Positions 16,566 through 25,322 of a stretch of DNA of 40,740 nt are shown in pieces (position 1 is the stretch's first letter; each line of letters starts with the position of its first letter). Source of the DNA: Verrucomicrobiota bacterium (GTDB taxonomy: Bacteria; Chlamydiota; Chlamydiia; Chlamydiales; SM23-39). Location: NCBI GenBank assembly GCA_028873295.1, contig JAGWKO010000007.1, positions 1 through 40,740 of the forward strand. Reading direction: 5' to 3'. Under the pieces are notes generated by a model. It was given only the letters and a program-made list of their open reading frames with translations, did no database searches and had not been told where the DNA came from. The translations under genes were made by a program, and so were the position numbers.

Positions 16566-17752
16566 TTTACCTCCTCCTCAACTATCTGCGCAGTGAATGG
16601 CACCTGAAAATCCCCTCCGCCTTCTTCTATTTCTCAACACGCATGATGCTTTCTGCCATCACCTCTCTTTTGTTAACTCTGTGGCTCGGCCCCTGGTTCA
16701 TTCGCATCCTCTACAGGCTGAAGATGGGGCAGCCTATCCGAGGAAAAGAGGAGTGTCCTCTCCTTGCAGAATTGCACAGCAAGAAAAAGGAGACACCGAC
16801 GATGGGCGGGATCCTGATACTCTCCTCCATGCTCCTTTCTCTTCTTCTCTGGATGGACCTTACAAACGTCTTTACGCTCATTCTTGCGCTAACGACAATT
16901 TTCCTCGGAATATTAGGAGCCATCGATGACTACTGGAAGCTCAAAAAGAAAAATAGCCGCGGGGTATCGGCCAAAACAAAGCTCTTCTGTCAGACACTTC
17001 TTGCTTCACTGATCGCCCTCTACCTTCTCTCTCCCGCTGTTCAGCAGCTGGTTGCAGGAAAAGAATACTTTCACCCCCCCGTTGCAAAAGAGGAGCAGGT
17101 CTCACTGACAACGCAAGAGTATAGTAAGCGTTTCTACCTACCCTTTCAAAAAGAGCCATGGATCCTGGAAGGAGCTTTGGGGAACGCAGCTCTTTTTTGT
17201 CTTGTTCTCTTTGTAATTACAGGAGCTTCCAATGCAGTCAACCTGACAGATGGGCTCGATGGACTCGCATCGGGCTGCCTGATCATGGTCTCACTTGTAC
17301 TTGCGCTCTTTGCCTTTTTCTCCAACCATCTTGGCCTTGCGCGCTATCTCCATATTCTCTACATCGACGGGAGCGGAGAAATCGCCATCTACCTCTTTGC
17401 TCTTACAGGAGCAACCCTTGGCTTTCTCTGGTACAACAGCTACCCGGCACAAATCTTCATGGGCGATACGGGATCTCTTGCCCTGGGAGGGATTCTTGGC
17501 GTTGCAGCTATCCTGCTGCGCAGAGAATGTATCCTTGCGATTGCAGGGATAATCTTCGTTGCCGAAGCGCTCTCTGTCATTCTTCAAGTCCTGAGCTATC
17601 GCTACCGGCACAAAAAACGCATCTTTCTCTGTGCACCTCTCCATCACCACTTTGAATACAAGGGATGGCATGAGGTTAAAGTTGTCGTGCGCTTCTGGAT
17701 CATAAGTCTTCTTTTTGCCATTATCGCAGTTGCCTCTCTGAAGTTTCAATGA
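16562..17752 (+). CDS. mraY: Phospho-MurNAc-pentapeptide transferase
   Basis: MraY moves phospho-MurNAc-pentapeptide to undecaprenyl phosphate, making lipid I in the inner membrane. It has 396 residues and about ten membrane segments. Signatures: KKETPTMGGILIL, the Mg-binding AIDDYWKLKKKNSRG, NAVNLTDGLDGLASG, FMGDTGSLALGG and LHHHFEYKGWHE. It is longer than the common 320-360 residues because of a polar loop of about 40-50 residues (around 165-205, with FHPPVAKEEQVSLTTQEYSK) after the fourth or fifth helix. ATG overlaps the murF stop and its own stop overlaps the murD start (ATGA). Confidence 0.96.
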   Translation: MIYLLLNYLRSEWHLKIPSAFFYFSTRMMLSAITSLLLTLWLGPWFIRILYRLKMGQPIRGKEECPLLAELHSKKKETPTMGGILILSSMLLSLLLWMDLTNVFTLILALTTIFLGILGAIDDYWKLKKKNSRGVSAKTKLFCQTLLASLIALYLLSPAVQQLVAGKEYFHPPVAKEEQVSLTTQEYSKRFYLPFQKEPWILEGALGNAALFCLVLFVITGASNAVNLTDGLDGLASGCLIMVSLVLALFAFFSNHLGLARYLHILYIDGSGEIAIYLFALTGATLGFLWYNSYPAQIFMGDTGSLALGGILGVAAILLRRECILAIAGIIFVAEALSVILQVLSYRYRHKKRIFLCAPLHHHFEYKGWHEVKVVVRFWIISLLFAIIAVASLKFQ

Positions 17753-18906
17753 AACGGGTTATTATCCTCGGCGCCGGCAAAAGTGGCCAGGGCGCCTCTC
17801 TTCTTTTGCAAAAGCAAAACTATGAAGTTCTGCTTGCCGATCGCACAAAGGGGTCTTTGCGCGATGATCCCTCACTATCCCTCGAGGGCGTCTCGCTTCT
17901 TCTTCTCTCCCCGGGAGTTTCTGTTGCACATCCCCTCGTGGAAAAAGCAAAAACGTTGGGCATCAGAGTCACTGGCGAAATTGAGTGGGGGCTCCTCTCT
18001 CTTCCCTGTCAACAGCAAAAGAAAATCGCCATCACGGGAACAAATGGCAAGACAACCACTGTCCTTCTTCTGGAACACCTTCTCCGCTCTGCCGGAAGGA
18101 AGGCAAGAGCGCTTGGGAATGTAGGCGCTTCTCTCTGCGAGTATGCGCTCTCCCCTGACCCCGAAGAGATCCTGATCGTCGAGGTGAGCTCTTTTCAACT
18201 GGAGACACTTGCTCCTCTTCCCTGGTTTGATGCTGCTCTCATTTTAAACATTACGCCCAACCATCTCGATCGCCATACCTCCATGCAGGAATATGCCGAC
18301 TGCAAACTCAAACTCCAGCACTGTCTCAAAAAGGAGGGAACCTTCTTCGTCTCCAGACAGGTGCAAGAGACATTTTCTCTTTCTCATCCCCTCCAGCTGA
18401 TCACGACAGAGAATGCGGCAATATCCCTTGCTCTTCACCTTGGCGTAGATTCTCAATCCATCCAAAAAGCCCTCCCCTCCTTTTGCAAACCACCGCATCG
18501 CATGGAATGGGTGGCTGAAATTGATCAGGTGACCTATTATAACGATAGCAAAGCATCCAACGTCGACGCAGTGATCCATGCCCTTTCTCTTGTATCGGGG
18601 CCTGTGATCCTTCTTGCCGGAGGAGTAGACAAGGGCTCATCCTATCAGCCCTGGATTGCCGCTTTTGCCCACAAGGTAAAAGCGCTTCTCCTCTTTGGAG
18701 CAGCCGCAGGGAAGATGGAAAGAGAACTCGCAGGAGCGTTTTCTCTTGTCCGCGTAGAAACTCTTGCAGAAGCTGTAGAAGAGGCACGGCGCCTTGCAAA
18801 AAGTGGAGACCAGGTCCTTCTTTCTCCCGGATGCTCAAGCTTTGATCAGTTTGCAAACTATGAGGAGCGCGGACAAATATTTCGCAACCTAGTAAGGAAA
18901 AAATGA
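17749..18906 (+). CDS. murD: UDP-MurNAc-L-Ala:D-Glu ligase
   Basis: MurD adds D-glutamate to UDP-MurNAc-L-alanine. It has 385 residues, shorter than the usual 430-450. An N-terminal Rossmann part (VIILGAGKSGQGASLLL) is followed by ATP site AITGTNGKTTTVLLLEHLL, the central segment VEVSSFQLETL and ITPNHLDRH. The C-terminal domain carries HRMEWVAEIDQVTYYNDSKASN and LLSPGCSSFDQFANYEERG. Translation is coupled on both sides (ATGA at mraY, ATGA at the next gene). Confidence 0.97.
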   Translation: MKRVIILGAGKSGQGASLLLQKQNYEVLLADRTKGSLRDDPSLSLEGVSLLLLSPGVSVAHPLVEKAKTLGIRVTGEIEWGLLSLPCQQQKKIAITGTNGKTTTVLLLEHLLRSAGRKARALGNVGASLCEYALSPDPEEILIVEVSSFQLETLAPLPWFDAALILNITPNHLDRHTSMQEYADCKLKLQHCLKKEGTFFVSRQVQETFSLSHPLQLITTENAAISLALHLGVDSQSIQKALPSFCKPPHRMEWVAEIDQVTYYNDSKASNVDAVIHALSLVSGPVILLAGGVDKGSSYQPWIAAFAHKVKALLLFGAAAGKMERELAGAFSLVRVETLAEAVEEARRLAKSGDQVLLSPGCSSFDQFANYEERGQIFRNLVRKK

Positions 18907-19550
18907 TGGATCGAAAAAAGGCAATCCTTGCAGTAGCTGCAGTCAATGCACTACTCCTTCTAACCCTCTTCATTACCGCTTTGACGACGACACCACGGCC
19001 GGTCGTAGAACGCGAGATCAAATCACCTGCTTTTGTCGAACTTGTCTCTCCGCCATCGCTTGAAGTGGCGCTCGAAACACCGCCTGCTCTTTGCGAACCG
19101 GAAGCAACTCCCGTCCACGTTCTCCCTCAACCAACTCCCTCTGCCACTCTTCTTGTGCAAAAGACAGCCGAACAAGAAACAGCAGCTTCAACCCCCACAC
19201 CAGACGCAGCTCCCTTACAAGAGATCATCGTACAAAAAGGAGACAGTCTTGAGCGCATCGCAAGAAAACATCATGTTTCTGTCGATGCCCTTCTCAAGTG
19301 CAATAATCTCTCCAGCACCTTCCTGAAAGCAGGTCAGACGCTGAAAATTCCGGCAAAAACAACAGCAGCAGCCCCTACACCTGTGCCTCCTGCAGAGAGC
19401 GCCGACTACTATGTAATGAAAGTGGGCGATACTCCCTGGACCATTGCGATCAAACATAAGATAAAGGTGGATGAGCTCCTCAAGTTAAATGGATTGAATG
19501 AGGAAAAAGCGCGCAGACTCAAACCGGGTGATCGACTAAGGATTAAGTGA
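18903..19550 (+). CDS. nlpD: LysM-repeat membrane protein (NlpD-like)
   Basis: It has 215 residues: an N-terminal membrane anchor (about 6-27, ILAVAAVNALLLLTLFITALTT), then a Pro/Ala/Thr-rich stretch to about residue 105. Two LysM domains follow, IVQKGDSLERIARKHHVSVDALL (about 108-153) and YVMKVGDTPWTIAIKHKIKVDELL (about 167-215). LysM domains bind N-acetylglucosamine polymers. There is no M23 peptidase domain, so it is a binding or anchor protein rather than an enzyme. In C. trachomatis the same position is CT759, annotated NlpD. Start choice between two adjacent ATGs is open. Confidence 0.88.
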   Translation: MMDRKKAILAVAAVNALLLLTLFITALTTTPRPVVEREIKSPAFVELVSPPSLEVALETPPALCEPEATPVHVLPQPTPSATLLVQKTAEQETAASTPTPDAAPLQEIIVQKGDSLERIARKHHVSVDALLKCNNLSSTFLKAGQTLKIPAKTTAAAPTPVPPAESADYYVMKVGDTPWTIAIKHKIKVDELLKLNGLNEEKARRLKPGDRLRIK

Positions 19551-20659
19551 TGGTCACTGGTATAACTTACCGCTTCTCATTTTTTTCCCTGATTCTCCCT
19601 GTTGCGATCCTGCTCTCCTTTGGCCTTCTCATGATTTTTGAGACAACCTCTGCAGAGATCATCGATCGCTCCCTTGGAATTGACACGCGTTCTGCTCTCT
19701 GGAAGCAACTTTTCTACTGCGTAATTGGCTTGGGACTTGGTGCGGTCGCCTATCGCATTGGCTTTGAACAGTGGATTGCGTCAGGAAGAATCCTTCTTTG
19801 GGGTGCGACCTTTCTTCTTGTTCTTCTCTTCATCCCAGGCATCGGACAGAGCATCCATGGGGCAAAGCGCTGGATCTCTCTGATGGGTTGGAGCTTTCAA
19901 CCCTCTGAGTGGGTCAAACTCTGCATCCCGTTTGCCTACATTCAGTGGATGAAAAAAAGGGAGGAACCATTTCTCAAGATGTTGGGACGACTCGCGCTTC
20001 CTATCGCCCTCATTCTTCTGGAGCCCGACAATGGCACAGCGGCCATTCTCCTTTTTCTTCTCTCTGTGCTTTTTCTTCTCAGCTCTATTCCTTTCTCCTA
20101 TTGGGCTCTTCCCCTCATCTGCCTTATTGCCGTTGCTGCCACCGTTGCCTGGCAAATGCCCCATGCTCGCAAGCGCATCGAGATCTATCTCCACCCTGAG
20201 CGCGATCTGCTCGGCAAAGGACATCAGCCCTACCAAGCCAAGATCGCAGCAGGCTCAGGAGGTCTGTGGGGGAAAGGTCTTGGGGAGAGTCTTCAAAAAC
20301 TCAGCTATCTTCCTGAGGCGAGAAATGACTATATCGCCGCCATTTTTGCAGAAGAGGTGGGCTTTGTCGGAGTGACAGCGCTGATCCTGATCTATATGCT
20401 CTTCACTTATGGAGGCCTGACAGTGGCGTATCGCACCAAACATTTGGAAGGCAAAACGCTTGCTGCCTCTCTTACTTCTCTGATCGCCATTCAGGCTTTT
20501 TTAAATCTCGGAGTCGTCTCGGGCCTTTTGCCCAGTAAAGGGATGACCCTCCCCTTTTTTTCCCAGGGAGGCACTTCACTGATAGTCAACCTGGTGATTC
20601 TTTTTCTTCTCCTCGATATCTCTCGCAAGAGCCTATCCGCAAATAAGGAAAGGGAGTGA
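19550..20659 (+). CDS. ftsW: Septal lipid II polymerase / SEDS protein FtsW
   Basis: This is a SEDS-family glycosyltransferase that polymerises lipid II at the division site with a class B penicillin-binding protein. It has 369 residues and about ten membrane helices. SEDS signatures: GIGQSIHGAKRWISLMGWSFQPSEWVKL, the large loop with KGHQPYQAKIAAGSGGLWGKGLGES, and LPEARNDYIAAIFAEEVGF. The C-terminal GLLPSKGMTLPFFSQGGTSLI is also typical. I chose the ATG at 19550, overlapping the previous TGA; the GTG directly before it is an alternative. Relevant to a bacterium that divides without FtsZ. Confidence 0.95.
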   Translation: MVTGITYRFSFFSLILPVAILLSFGLLMIFETTSAEIIDRSLGIDTRSALWKQLFYCVIGLGLGAVAYRIGFEQWIASGRILLWGATFLLVLLFIPGIGQSIHGAKRWISLMGWSFQPSEWVKLCIPFAYIQWMKKREEPFLKMLGRLALPIALILLEPDNGTAAILLFLLSVLFLLSSIPFSYWALPLICLIAVAATVAWQMPHARKRIEIYLHPERDLLGKGHQPYQAKIAAGSGGLWGKGLGESLQKLSYLPEARNDYIAAIFAEEVGFVGVTALILIYMLFTYGGLTVAYRTKHLEGKTLAASLTSLIAIQAFLNLGVVSGLLPSKGMTLPFFSQGGTSLIVNLVILFLLLDISRKSLSANKERE

Positions 20660-21687
20660 TGCAGAAAAAAATCCTTATTGCAGCAGGAGGAACAGGGGGA
20701 CATCTTTTTCCTGCCACGCAACTTGCAGACGAGCTCTCTGACTTTCAGATTCTCTTTGCAGGTCACAAGCTACACACCTCCTCTTTTTTTCAAAAAGAGC
20801 GCTTTCCCTATGTAGAAACTTGCTCTGCTCCTCTTGGTCTGCGCTGTTTCCCCCCCCTCTGGAAAGGATATCGGGAGAGCAGAGAGCTTCTGGACTCCTT
20901 TGCGCCAGATCTTGTGATCGGATTTGGCAGTTACCACACCTTTCCTCTCCTGCTCGCAGCAGCGCTCTCTGAACGCAAGCTTCTTCTTTTCGAAGCCAAT
21001 AGAGTTTTAGGCCGGGTCAATCGCCTCTTTGCCAAACGCGCCTCCGCCATAGCTGTGCAGTTTCCTCTGAACCATAAAAAAGCGCTCCCTGTCTCCTGGC
21101 TTCCCTGGGCAGAGGCGAAAAAAAAGCGCATTTCGCAAAAAGAGGCTCTTCTCCACTACGGACTCGATGCGCAAAAAAAGACGCTTCTTGTCTTCGGCGG
21201 CTCACAGGGAGCCCGCTTCCTCAATGAAAAGGCCCCTCTTCTCCTTGCTCCGTTCCACAAAGAGTGGCAGGTGCTGCACTTTACAGGCGGTTCCTCTGAA
21301 AAGATCAGAGCACACTACGACAGGCTGAACATAAGCGCCTATGTCTGCCCTTTTGAACAGGAGATGTGGAGAGCCTACTCGGCAGCTGATCTTGCATTGT
21401 GCCGAAGCGGCGGAGGCACTGTAGCGGAACTTGCGCACTTTGGGCTGCCCGCCCTGCTGATTCCCTATCCCTTTGCAACAGAAAATCACCAGAGCAAAAA
21501 TGGAGACTATCTGGTACAACGAGGCCTTGCTCTCCAGCTGCCACAAGAGGCTGCTTCTCTTGAGAGACTGACAGCAGAATTTCGCCTACTTTGCATACGA
21601 GCTGAGGCGATGCGGCAACGCTTCTTTCGAGAAGAAATACCAAGAATTCCCTTTGCAGAACATTGCCGAAAGGAGCTGTCTCAATGA
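20659..21687 (+). CDS. murG: Lipid II synthase MurG
   Basis: MurG adds GlcNAc from UDP-GlcNAc to lipid I on the cytoplasmic face. It has 342 residues and a GT-B fold. Visible: the G-loop IAAGGTGGHLFPATQLADEL (about 7-26), the second G-loop VFGGSQGARFLNE, and the sugar-nucleotide site CRSGGGTVAELAHFGLPALLIPYPFATENHQ. ATG at 20659 overlaps the ftsW TGA. The preceding AAGGAAAGGGAG is a strong ribosome binding site. The end overlaps murC-ddl (ATGA, 21684-21687). Confidence 0.96.
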   Translation: MQKKILIAAGGTGGHLFPATQLADELSDFQILFAGHKLHTSSFFQKERFPYVETCSAPLGLRCFPPLWKGYRESRELLDSFAPDLVIGFGSYHTFPLLLAAALSERKLLLFEANRVLGRVNRLFAKRASAIAVQFPLNHKKALPVSWLPWAEAKKKRISQKEALLHYGLDAQKKTLLVFGGSQGARFLNEKAPLLLAPFHKEWQVLHFTGGSSEKIRAHYDRLNISAYVCPFEQEMWRAYSAADLALCRSGGGTVAELAHFGLPALLIPYPFATENHQSKNGDYLVQRGLALQLPQEAASLERLTAEFRLLCIRAEAMRQRFFREEIPRIPFAEHCRKELSQ

Positions 21688-24056
21688 CACAATATCATCT
21701 CATTGGCATCGGGGGCATTGGAATGAGCGCCCTTGCGCGCATTCTCTTGCAAAAGGGGATTTCCGTCTCCGGCAGTGACAAAAAAGAGACTCTTCTTCTC
21801 GACCAGCTGGAAGATGAGGGGGCTTCTGTCTTGCGATCTCACGATGCAACGTTCATCCAAGAGGGCATGTGCATCGTCTACAGCAGCAGTATCTCTCAGG
21901 AGAATCAGGAATGGCAGCGGGCAAAAGAACTTTCGCTTCCTCTTTTGCATCGATCAGAACTCCTCGACCTTCTGATGCGGGGACAAAAATCGCTTCTTGT
22001 CACAGGAACGCATGGGAAAACAACGACAACCTCACTTCTTGCAACACTGCTTGTAGAAGCAAAGTGCGATCCCTCCTTCGCCGTAGGGGGAGTTTTGGAC
22101 TCTCTACAGACAAATGGGCGCTTTGGCAAGGGTCCCTTTTTTGTGGCAGAAGCAGATGAGAGCGATGGCTCCTTTCTTCGCACCTCGGCCTTTGGCGCCA
22201 TTGTGACCAATTTCGATCTCGACCATATGGATTTCTGGAAGACAGAAGAGAATCTGCGCTCTGCTTTTGCGCAATTTTTCTCTCAAGTGCAGGAGGAATC
22301 CCATCTTTTTTGGTGCTGCGACGATCGACGTCTCAAAGAGATGCATCCGCGGGGCATCTCCTATGGCTTTTCTCCCGAGGCAGAGCTCCGCATCCTCTCC
22401 TGCAAAGAAGAGGCCCTCGGCGTTTCCTTCACTCTACAATTCAAGGGCAGAGAATACCGCGATATTTTTCTCCCTCTCCTCGGCCATCACAATGCTCTTA
22501 ATGCGACCGCTGTCTTTGGGCTTGGTCTTGCGCTTGCCATTCCCGAAACAACCATACGCCGCGCTCTTTCCAATTTTTCCGGAGTGAAGAAGAGGCTGGA
22601 AAAACGAGGGGGAGCAGGTGGGGTCACCTTTTTTGAAGACTATGCGCACCATCCTGCCGAAATCAAGGCGACGCTTTCTGCCTTGCGCAGCTTTGCAAAA
22701 GAGAGGCGCATCGTTGCTCTCCTTCAACCGCATCGCCCTTCGCGAGTACGCGATCTATGGGATGATTTTAAAGATGCGTGTGATACCGCCGACCTTGTGA
22801 TTTTGACCGATATCTACAATGCAGGCGAGCCCTCTTTAGAGGGGATCTCCTCTCAAAACCTTGCCCAATGCATGAAAGAAAACCTCGGCGACAAACTCCA
22901 CTTCTCTTCGCGCGAGCAGTTGGAGAAGAATGTCTTCCCCCTCCTTCAACCTCTGGACCTCCTGATCACTCTTGGAGCAGGGGATATCGGTGAAGTCATT
23001 GATCCTCTTACTACGCGGCTCGGCAAAGAGGGGAAAAAATGGAAAATTGCCCTTATCTGCGGTGGGACCTCACCCGAGCGCGAAGTTTCACTCTCTTCTG
23101 CAAAGACTCTGGTCTCCTGGGCAGATCCTGCTCTCTACGAGTGGGTAGGCTTTCCGATCGATCGCAAAGGGCACTGGGGCATGTGGCAAGGAAACGACTT
23201 TTCTCAAACTTTTGTCTCTCCTCCTCCCGGTGAAAGAGAAGAAGTCCTCTCTTTGGAAATTTTCAAAGCCTTGCTGAACTGTGATATCGCGCTTCCCGTT
23301 CTACATGGGCCTGAGGGAGAAGATGGGATGATTCAGGGGCTGCTGACAACGCTGCAGATGCCCTATGCAGGATGCGATTACCGCTCTTCCAGTTTATGCA
23401 TGCATAAGCGCTGGACAAAAGAGGTGGCGCTTGCTCACGGGGTCAAAGTGGCGCCCTATCTCTCTTTTCGTCAGGAAGAGGAATTTAGCGCGATCGAGCA
23501 AGCTGTGAAAGCGAAGCTCTCTTTTCCTGTCTGGGTGAAACCGGTACATCTCGGATCGAGCATTGGGGTAGCCCGCGTAGAGAAGATCGAGGATTTGGAA
23601 AAGAAGGTGCGCACTGCCTTTACTTTTGACTCTGAGATCCTCATTGAAGAGCACATTGAGGGACGAGAGATCGAGTTTGGCATTGTGGGTAACAGCCCTC
23701 TTTGGGTGGGGCCTCCCTGTGAAATTCTGAGCAGAGGGGAATTTGTCGGCTATGAAGACAAGTATGGGGAGAAAGCATTCCCCTATCAAATTCCTGCTAC
23801 GGTGCCGGAAGAAAAGCAGGAGGAGGGGAAAAATCTTGCCAAACGGGTCTACCAACTACTCGGCTGTGAAGGTCTTGCTCGCATTGACTTCTTCTTTGAC
23901 AACAAAGGAGAGTACTGGCTGAACGAAGCAAATCCCTTCCCTGGCTGTACACCGACAAGCGCCTTTCCCCTTCTCTCTGCAGAGTTTCCTCCGACAGCTC
24001 TTTTTGACCGCCTGATTGCCTCTGCCTTGCATCGACATCGAAAACGGAAAGCATGA
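21684..24056 (+). CDS. murC/ddl: Fused UDP-MurNAc:L-Ala ligase and D-Ala-D-Ala ligase
   Basis: This is one 790-residue polypeptide with two enzymes. MurC occupies about 1-445: YHLIGIGGIGMSALARILL, ATP site VTGTHGKTTTTSLLATLL, EADESDGSFL and FFEDYAHHPAEIKATL. Ddl occupies about 452-790: IALICGGTSPEREVSLSSA, LPVLHGPEGEDGMIQGLL, KPVHLGSSIGVARV and LNEANPFPGCTPTSAFP. The fusion is a known chlamydial trait. ATG 21684 is preferred over a TTG seven codons earlier because AAGGAG stands nine bases upstream and MTQYHLIGIGG is the family beginning. The linker (about 440-455) is short. Confidence 0.97.
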   Translation: MTQYHLIGIGGIGMSALARILLQKGISVSGSDKKETLLLDQLEDEGASVLRSHDATFIQEGMCIVYSSSISQENQEWQRAKELSLPLLHRSELLDLLMRGQKSLLVTGTHGKTTTTSLLATLLVEAKCDPSFAVGGVLDSLQTNGRFGKGPFFVAEADESDGSFLRTSAFGAIVTNFDLDHMDFWKTEENLRSAFAQFFSQVQEESHLFWCCDDRRLKEMHPRGISYGFSPEAELRILSCKEEALGVSFTLQFKGREYRDIFLPLLGHHNALNATAVFGLGLALAIPETTIRRALSNFSGVKKRLEKRGGAGGVTFFEDYAHHPAEIKATLSALRSFAKERRIVALLQPHRPSRVRDLWDDFKDACDTADLVILTDIYNAGEPSLEGISSQNLAQCMKENLGDKLHFSSREQLEKNVFPLLQPLDLLITLGAGDIGEVIDPLTTRLGKEGKKWKIALICGGTSPEREVSLSSAKTLVSWADPALYEWVGFPIDRKGHWGMWQGNDFSQTFVSPPPGEREEVLSLEIFKALLNCDIALPVLHGPEGEDGMIQGLLTTLQMPYAGCDYRSSSLCMHKRWTKEVALAHGVKVAPYLSFRQEEEFSAIEQAVKAKLSFPVWVKPVHLGSSIGVARVEKIEDLEKKVRTAFTFDSEILIEEHIEGREIEFGIVGNSPLWVGPPCEILSRGEFVGYEDKYGEKAFPYQIPATVPEEKQEEGKNLAKRVYQLLGCEGLARIDFFFDNKGEYWLNEANPFPGCTPTSAFPLLSAEFPPTALFDRLIASALHRHRKRKA

Positions 24057-24060
24057 GCTC

Positions 24061-24933
24061 ATGAAACAGGGAATCTTTTTTCTCCTTGCCCTCGCACTCC
24101 TTCTTACAAGCGGAAATGTCTTGTGGGACTACAAATTGCGAAAGGAGAACAACGATCCGCGCTATCAGATTCGACGCATTGCGCAGACGGGGCCCGTCAA
24201 GAAGGCGCTCCCTACAGATTATTTAACCGGGCTGCTCTCCCTAAGCGCAGATGCACCGACCTCGCTCTACACCTTTGACTGCAGAGAGGCAAAGGAGAAA
24301 CTCCTCTCCTCCCCTCTTTTTCGCGAAGTAAGCATCAAAAAAGAATTTCCCGACACACTGCTTATTGACTATGAGGTAAGAAGACCTGTGGTGCGTCTCC
24401 TCGACTATGCGAATGTAGCGATGGACAGGGGAAACAGGCTCTTTCCCCTGGCCCCCTTTTTTTCACCCAAGGAGGTTCCCGGGCTCTATCTAGGCCTCCC
24501 CCCTTTTGGCTCTGCCAAAGATGCCTATGGACGCGCCGGTGGAGAGTGGCTCTCACCCCTGGAAAATCCCTTTCTCCAGCTCGCTTGGGAACTTTTTGAT
24601 TTTCTGGAGCCACTTGCGCAGCGCGAAAAACTTCGCATCAAGTGCATTGACGTCTCACAAGCCTTTGCTCCGACACTTGGGCAGAGAGAAATCGTGATCC
24701 ATACTGAGGAGGAATTTCTTTTACCTCAAGGCGGTGTTGCGATTTTCCCCAAACTCGTGCGCCTCTCTCCGAAAGACTATGCCCAGGAGCTCTCCTCTTT
24801 CTTTATCCTACGGCGCCGCATGGAAGCAGACTACCGGAAACAGCTCTCTTCCCTCACGGGGACCTCCGTGCGCTTTTCCCCCCGCATCATCGATCTCCGC
24901 ATCCCCCGTCTTGCCTTTGTGGAAAATCAGTAA
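24061..24933 (+). CDS. ftsQ: FtsQ-like division protein (POTRA domain, single membrane anchor)
   Basis: It has 290 residues: a short cytoplasmic tail, one membrane helix (about 4-20, GIFFLLALALLLTSGNVL), then a periplasmic POTRA-like region. That region has CREAKEKLLSSPLFREVSIKKEFPDTLLIDYEVRRPVVRL, the FtsQ pattern of an inner helix followed by a strand pair. DRGNRLFPL corresponds to the D..G..F segment of FtsQ. The position after murC/ddl is the classical dcw position of ftsQ. Overall similarity is weak and the assignment rests on layout, position and the POTRA pattern. The start ATG lies four bases after the murC-ddl stop. Confidence 0.7.
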   Translation: MKQGIFFLLALALLLTSGNVLWDYKLRKENNDPRYQIRRIAQTGPVKKALPTDYLTGLLSLSADAPTSLYTFDCREAKEKLLSSPLFREVSIKKEFPDTLLIDYEVRRPVVRLLDYANVAMDRGNRLFPLAPFFSPKEVPGLYLGLPPFGSAKDAYGRAGGEWLSPLENPFLQLAWELFDFLEPLAQREKLRIKCIDVSQAFAPTLGQREIVIHTEEEFLLPQGGVAIFPKLVRLSPKDYAQELSSFFILRRRMEADYRKQLSSLTGTSVRFSPRIIDLRIPRLAFVENQ

Positions 24934-24967
24934 GTTAAGTATATACCCAAATTGTTGGAGGTGTATT

Positions 24968-25315
24968 ATGATGGGCCTGCAAATTGCTGTAGAAGAGATA
25001 GAAGGGGTGCGAGTGCTCCGCGTCGAGGGGAGGCTGGACATTGCAAACGCCCCTATTCTGGACAGGAAGATCGACTCGCTCATCGATGACAAACACCATA
25101 AGTTTGCCATCGATTTTTCCGGCATTGATTATCTGAGCAGTAGTGGGATGCGCGTGCTTCTTTCCAAAACAAAACAGCTGCGCAGCCAAAAGGGGGACCT
25201 CTTTCTTTTTTCGGTCACTTCCGAGGTAGAGGACGCCCTTAAAATGGTGGGATTTGATCGCTTTTTAAACATTTACTCAAACGAACAGGAAGCGATGCAA
25301 GGGCTTCATAAATAA
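24968..25315 (+). CDS. rsbV: Anti-sigma factor antagonist (STAS domain), RsbV type
   Basis: It has 115 residues and is a single STAS domain, about 4-112: VEGRLDIANAPILDRKIDSLI and the phosphorylation loop DFSGIDYLSSSGMRVLL, whose serine is the expected target of an RsbW kinase. The unphosphorylated form frees a sigma factor or other target by binding RsbW. I chose ATG 24968 (next to a second ATG) because GGAG lies seven bases upstream; the longer open frame overlaps ftsQ. Thirty-four bases separate it from ftsQ; they contain TATACCCAAA, which resembles a family B/C element end. C. trachomatis has rsbV before miaA in the same place. Confidence 0.93.
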   Translation: MMGLQIAVEEIEGVRVLRVEGRLDIANAPILDRKIDSLIDDKHHKFAIDFSGIDYLSSSGMRVLLSKTKQLRSQKGDLFLFSVTSEVEDALKMVGFDRFLNIYSNEQEAMQGLHK

Positions 25316-25322
25316 AGTAGGT

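Noticed and set aside
24734-24967. Upstream extension of RsbV to 24734
   Set aside because: It overlaps ftsQ in another frame; ATG 24968 has a ribosome binding site and gives the normal STAS length.
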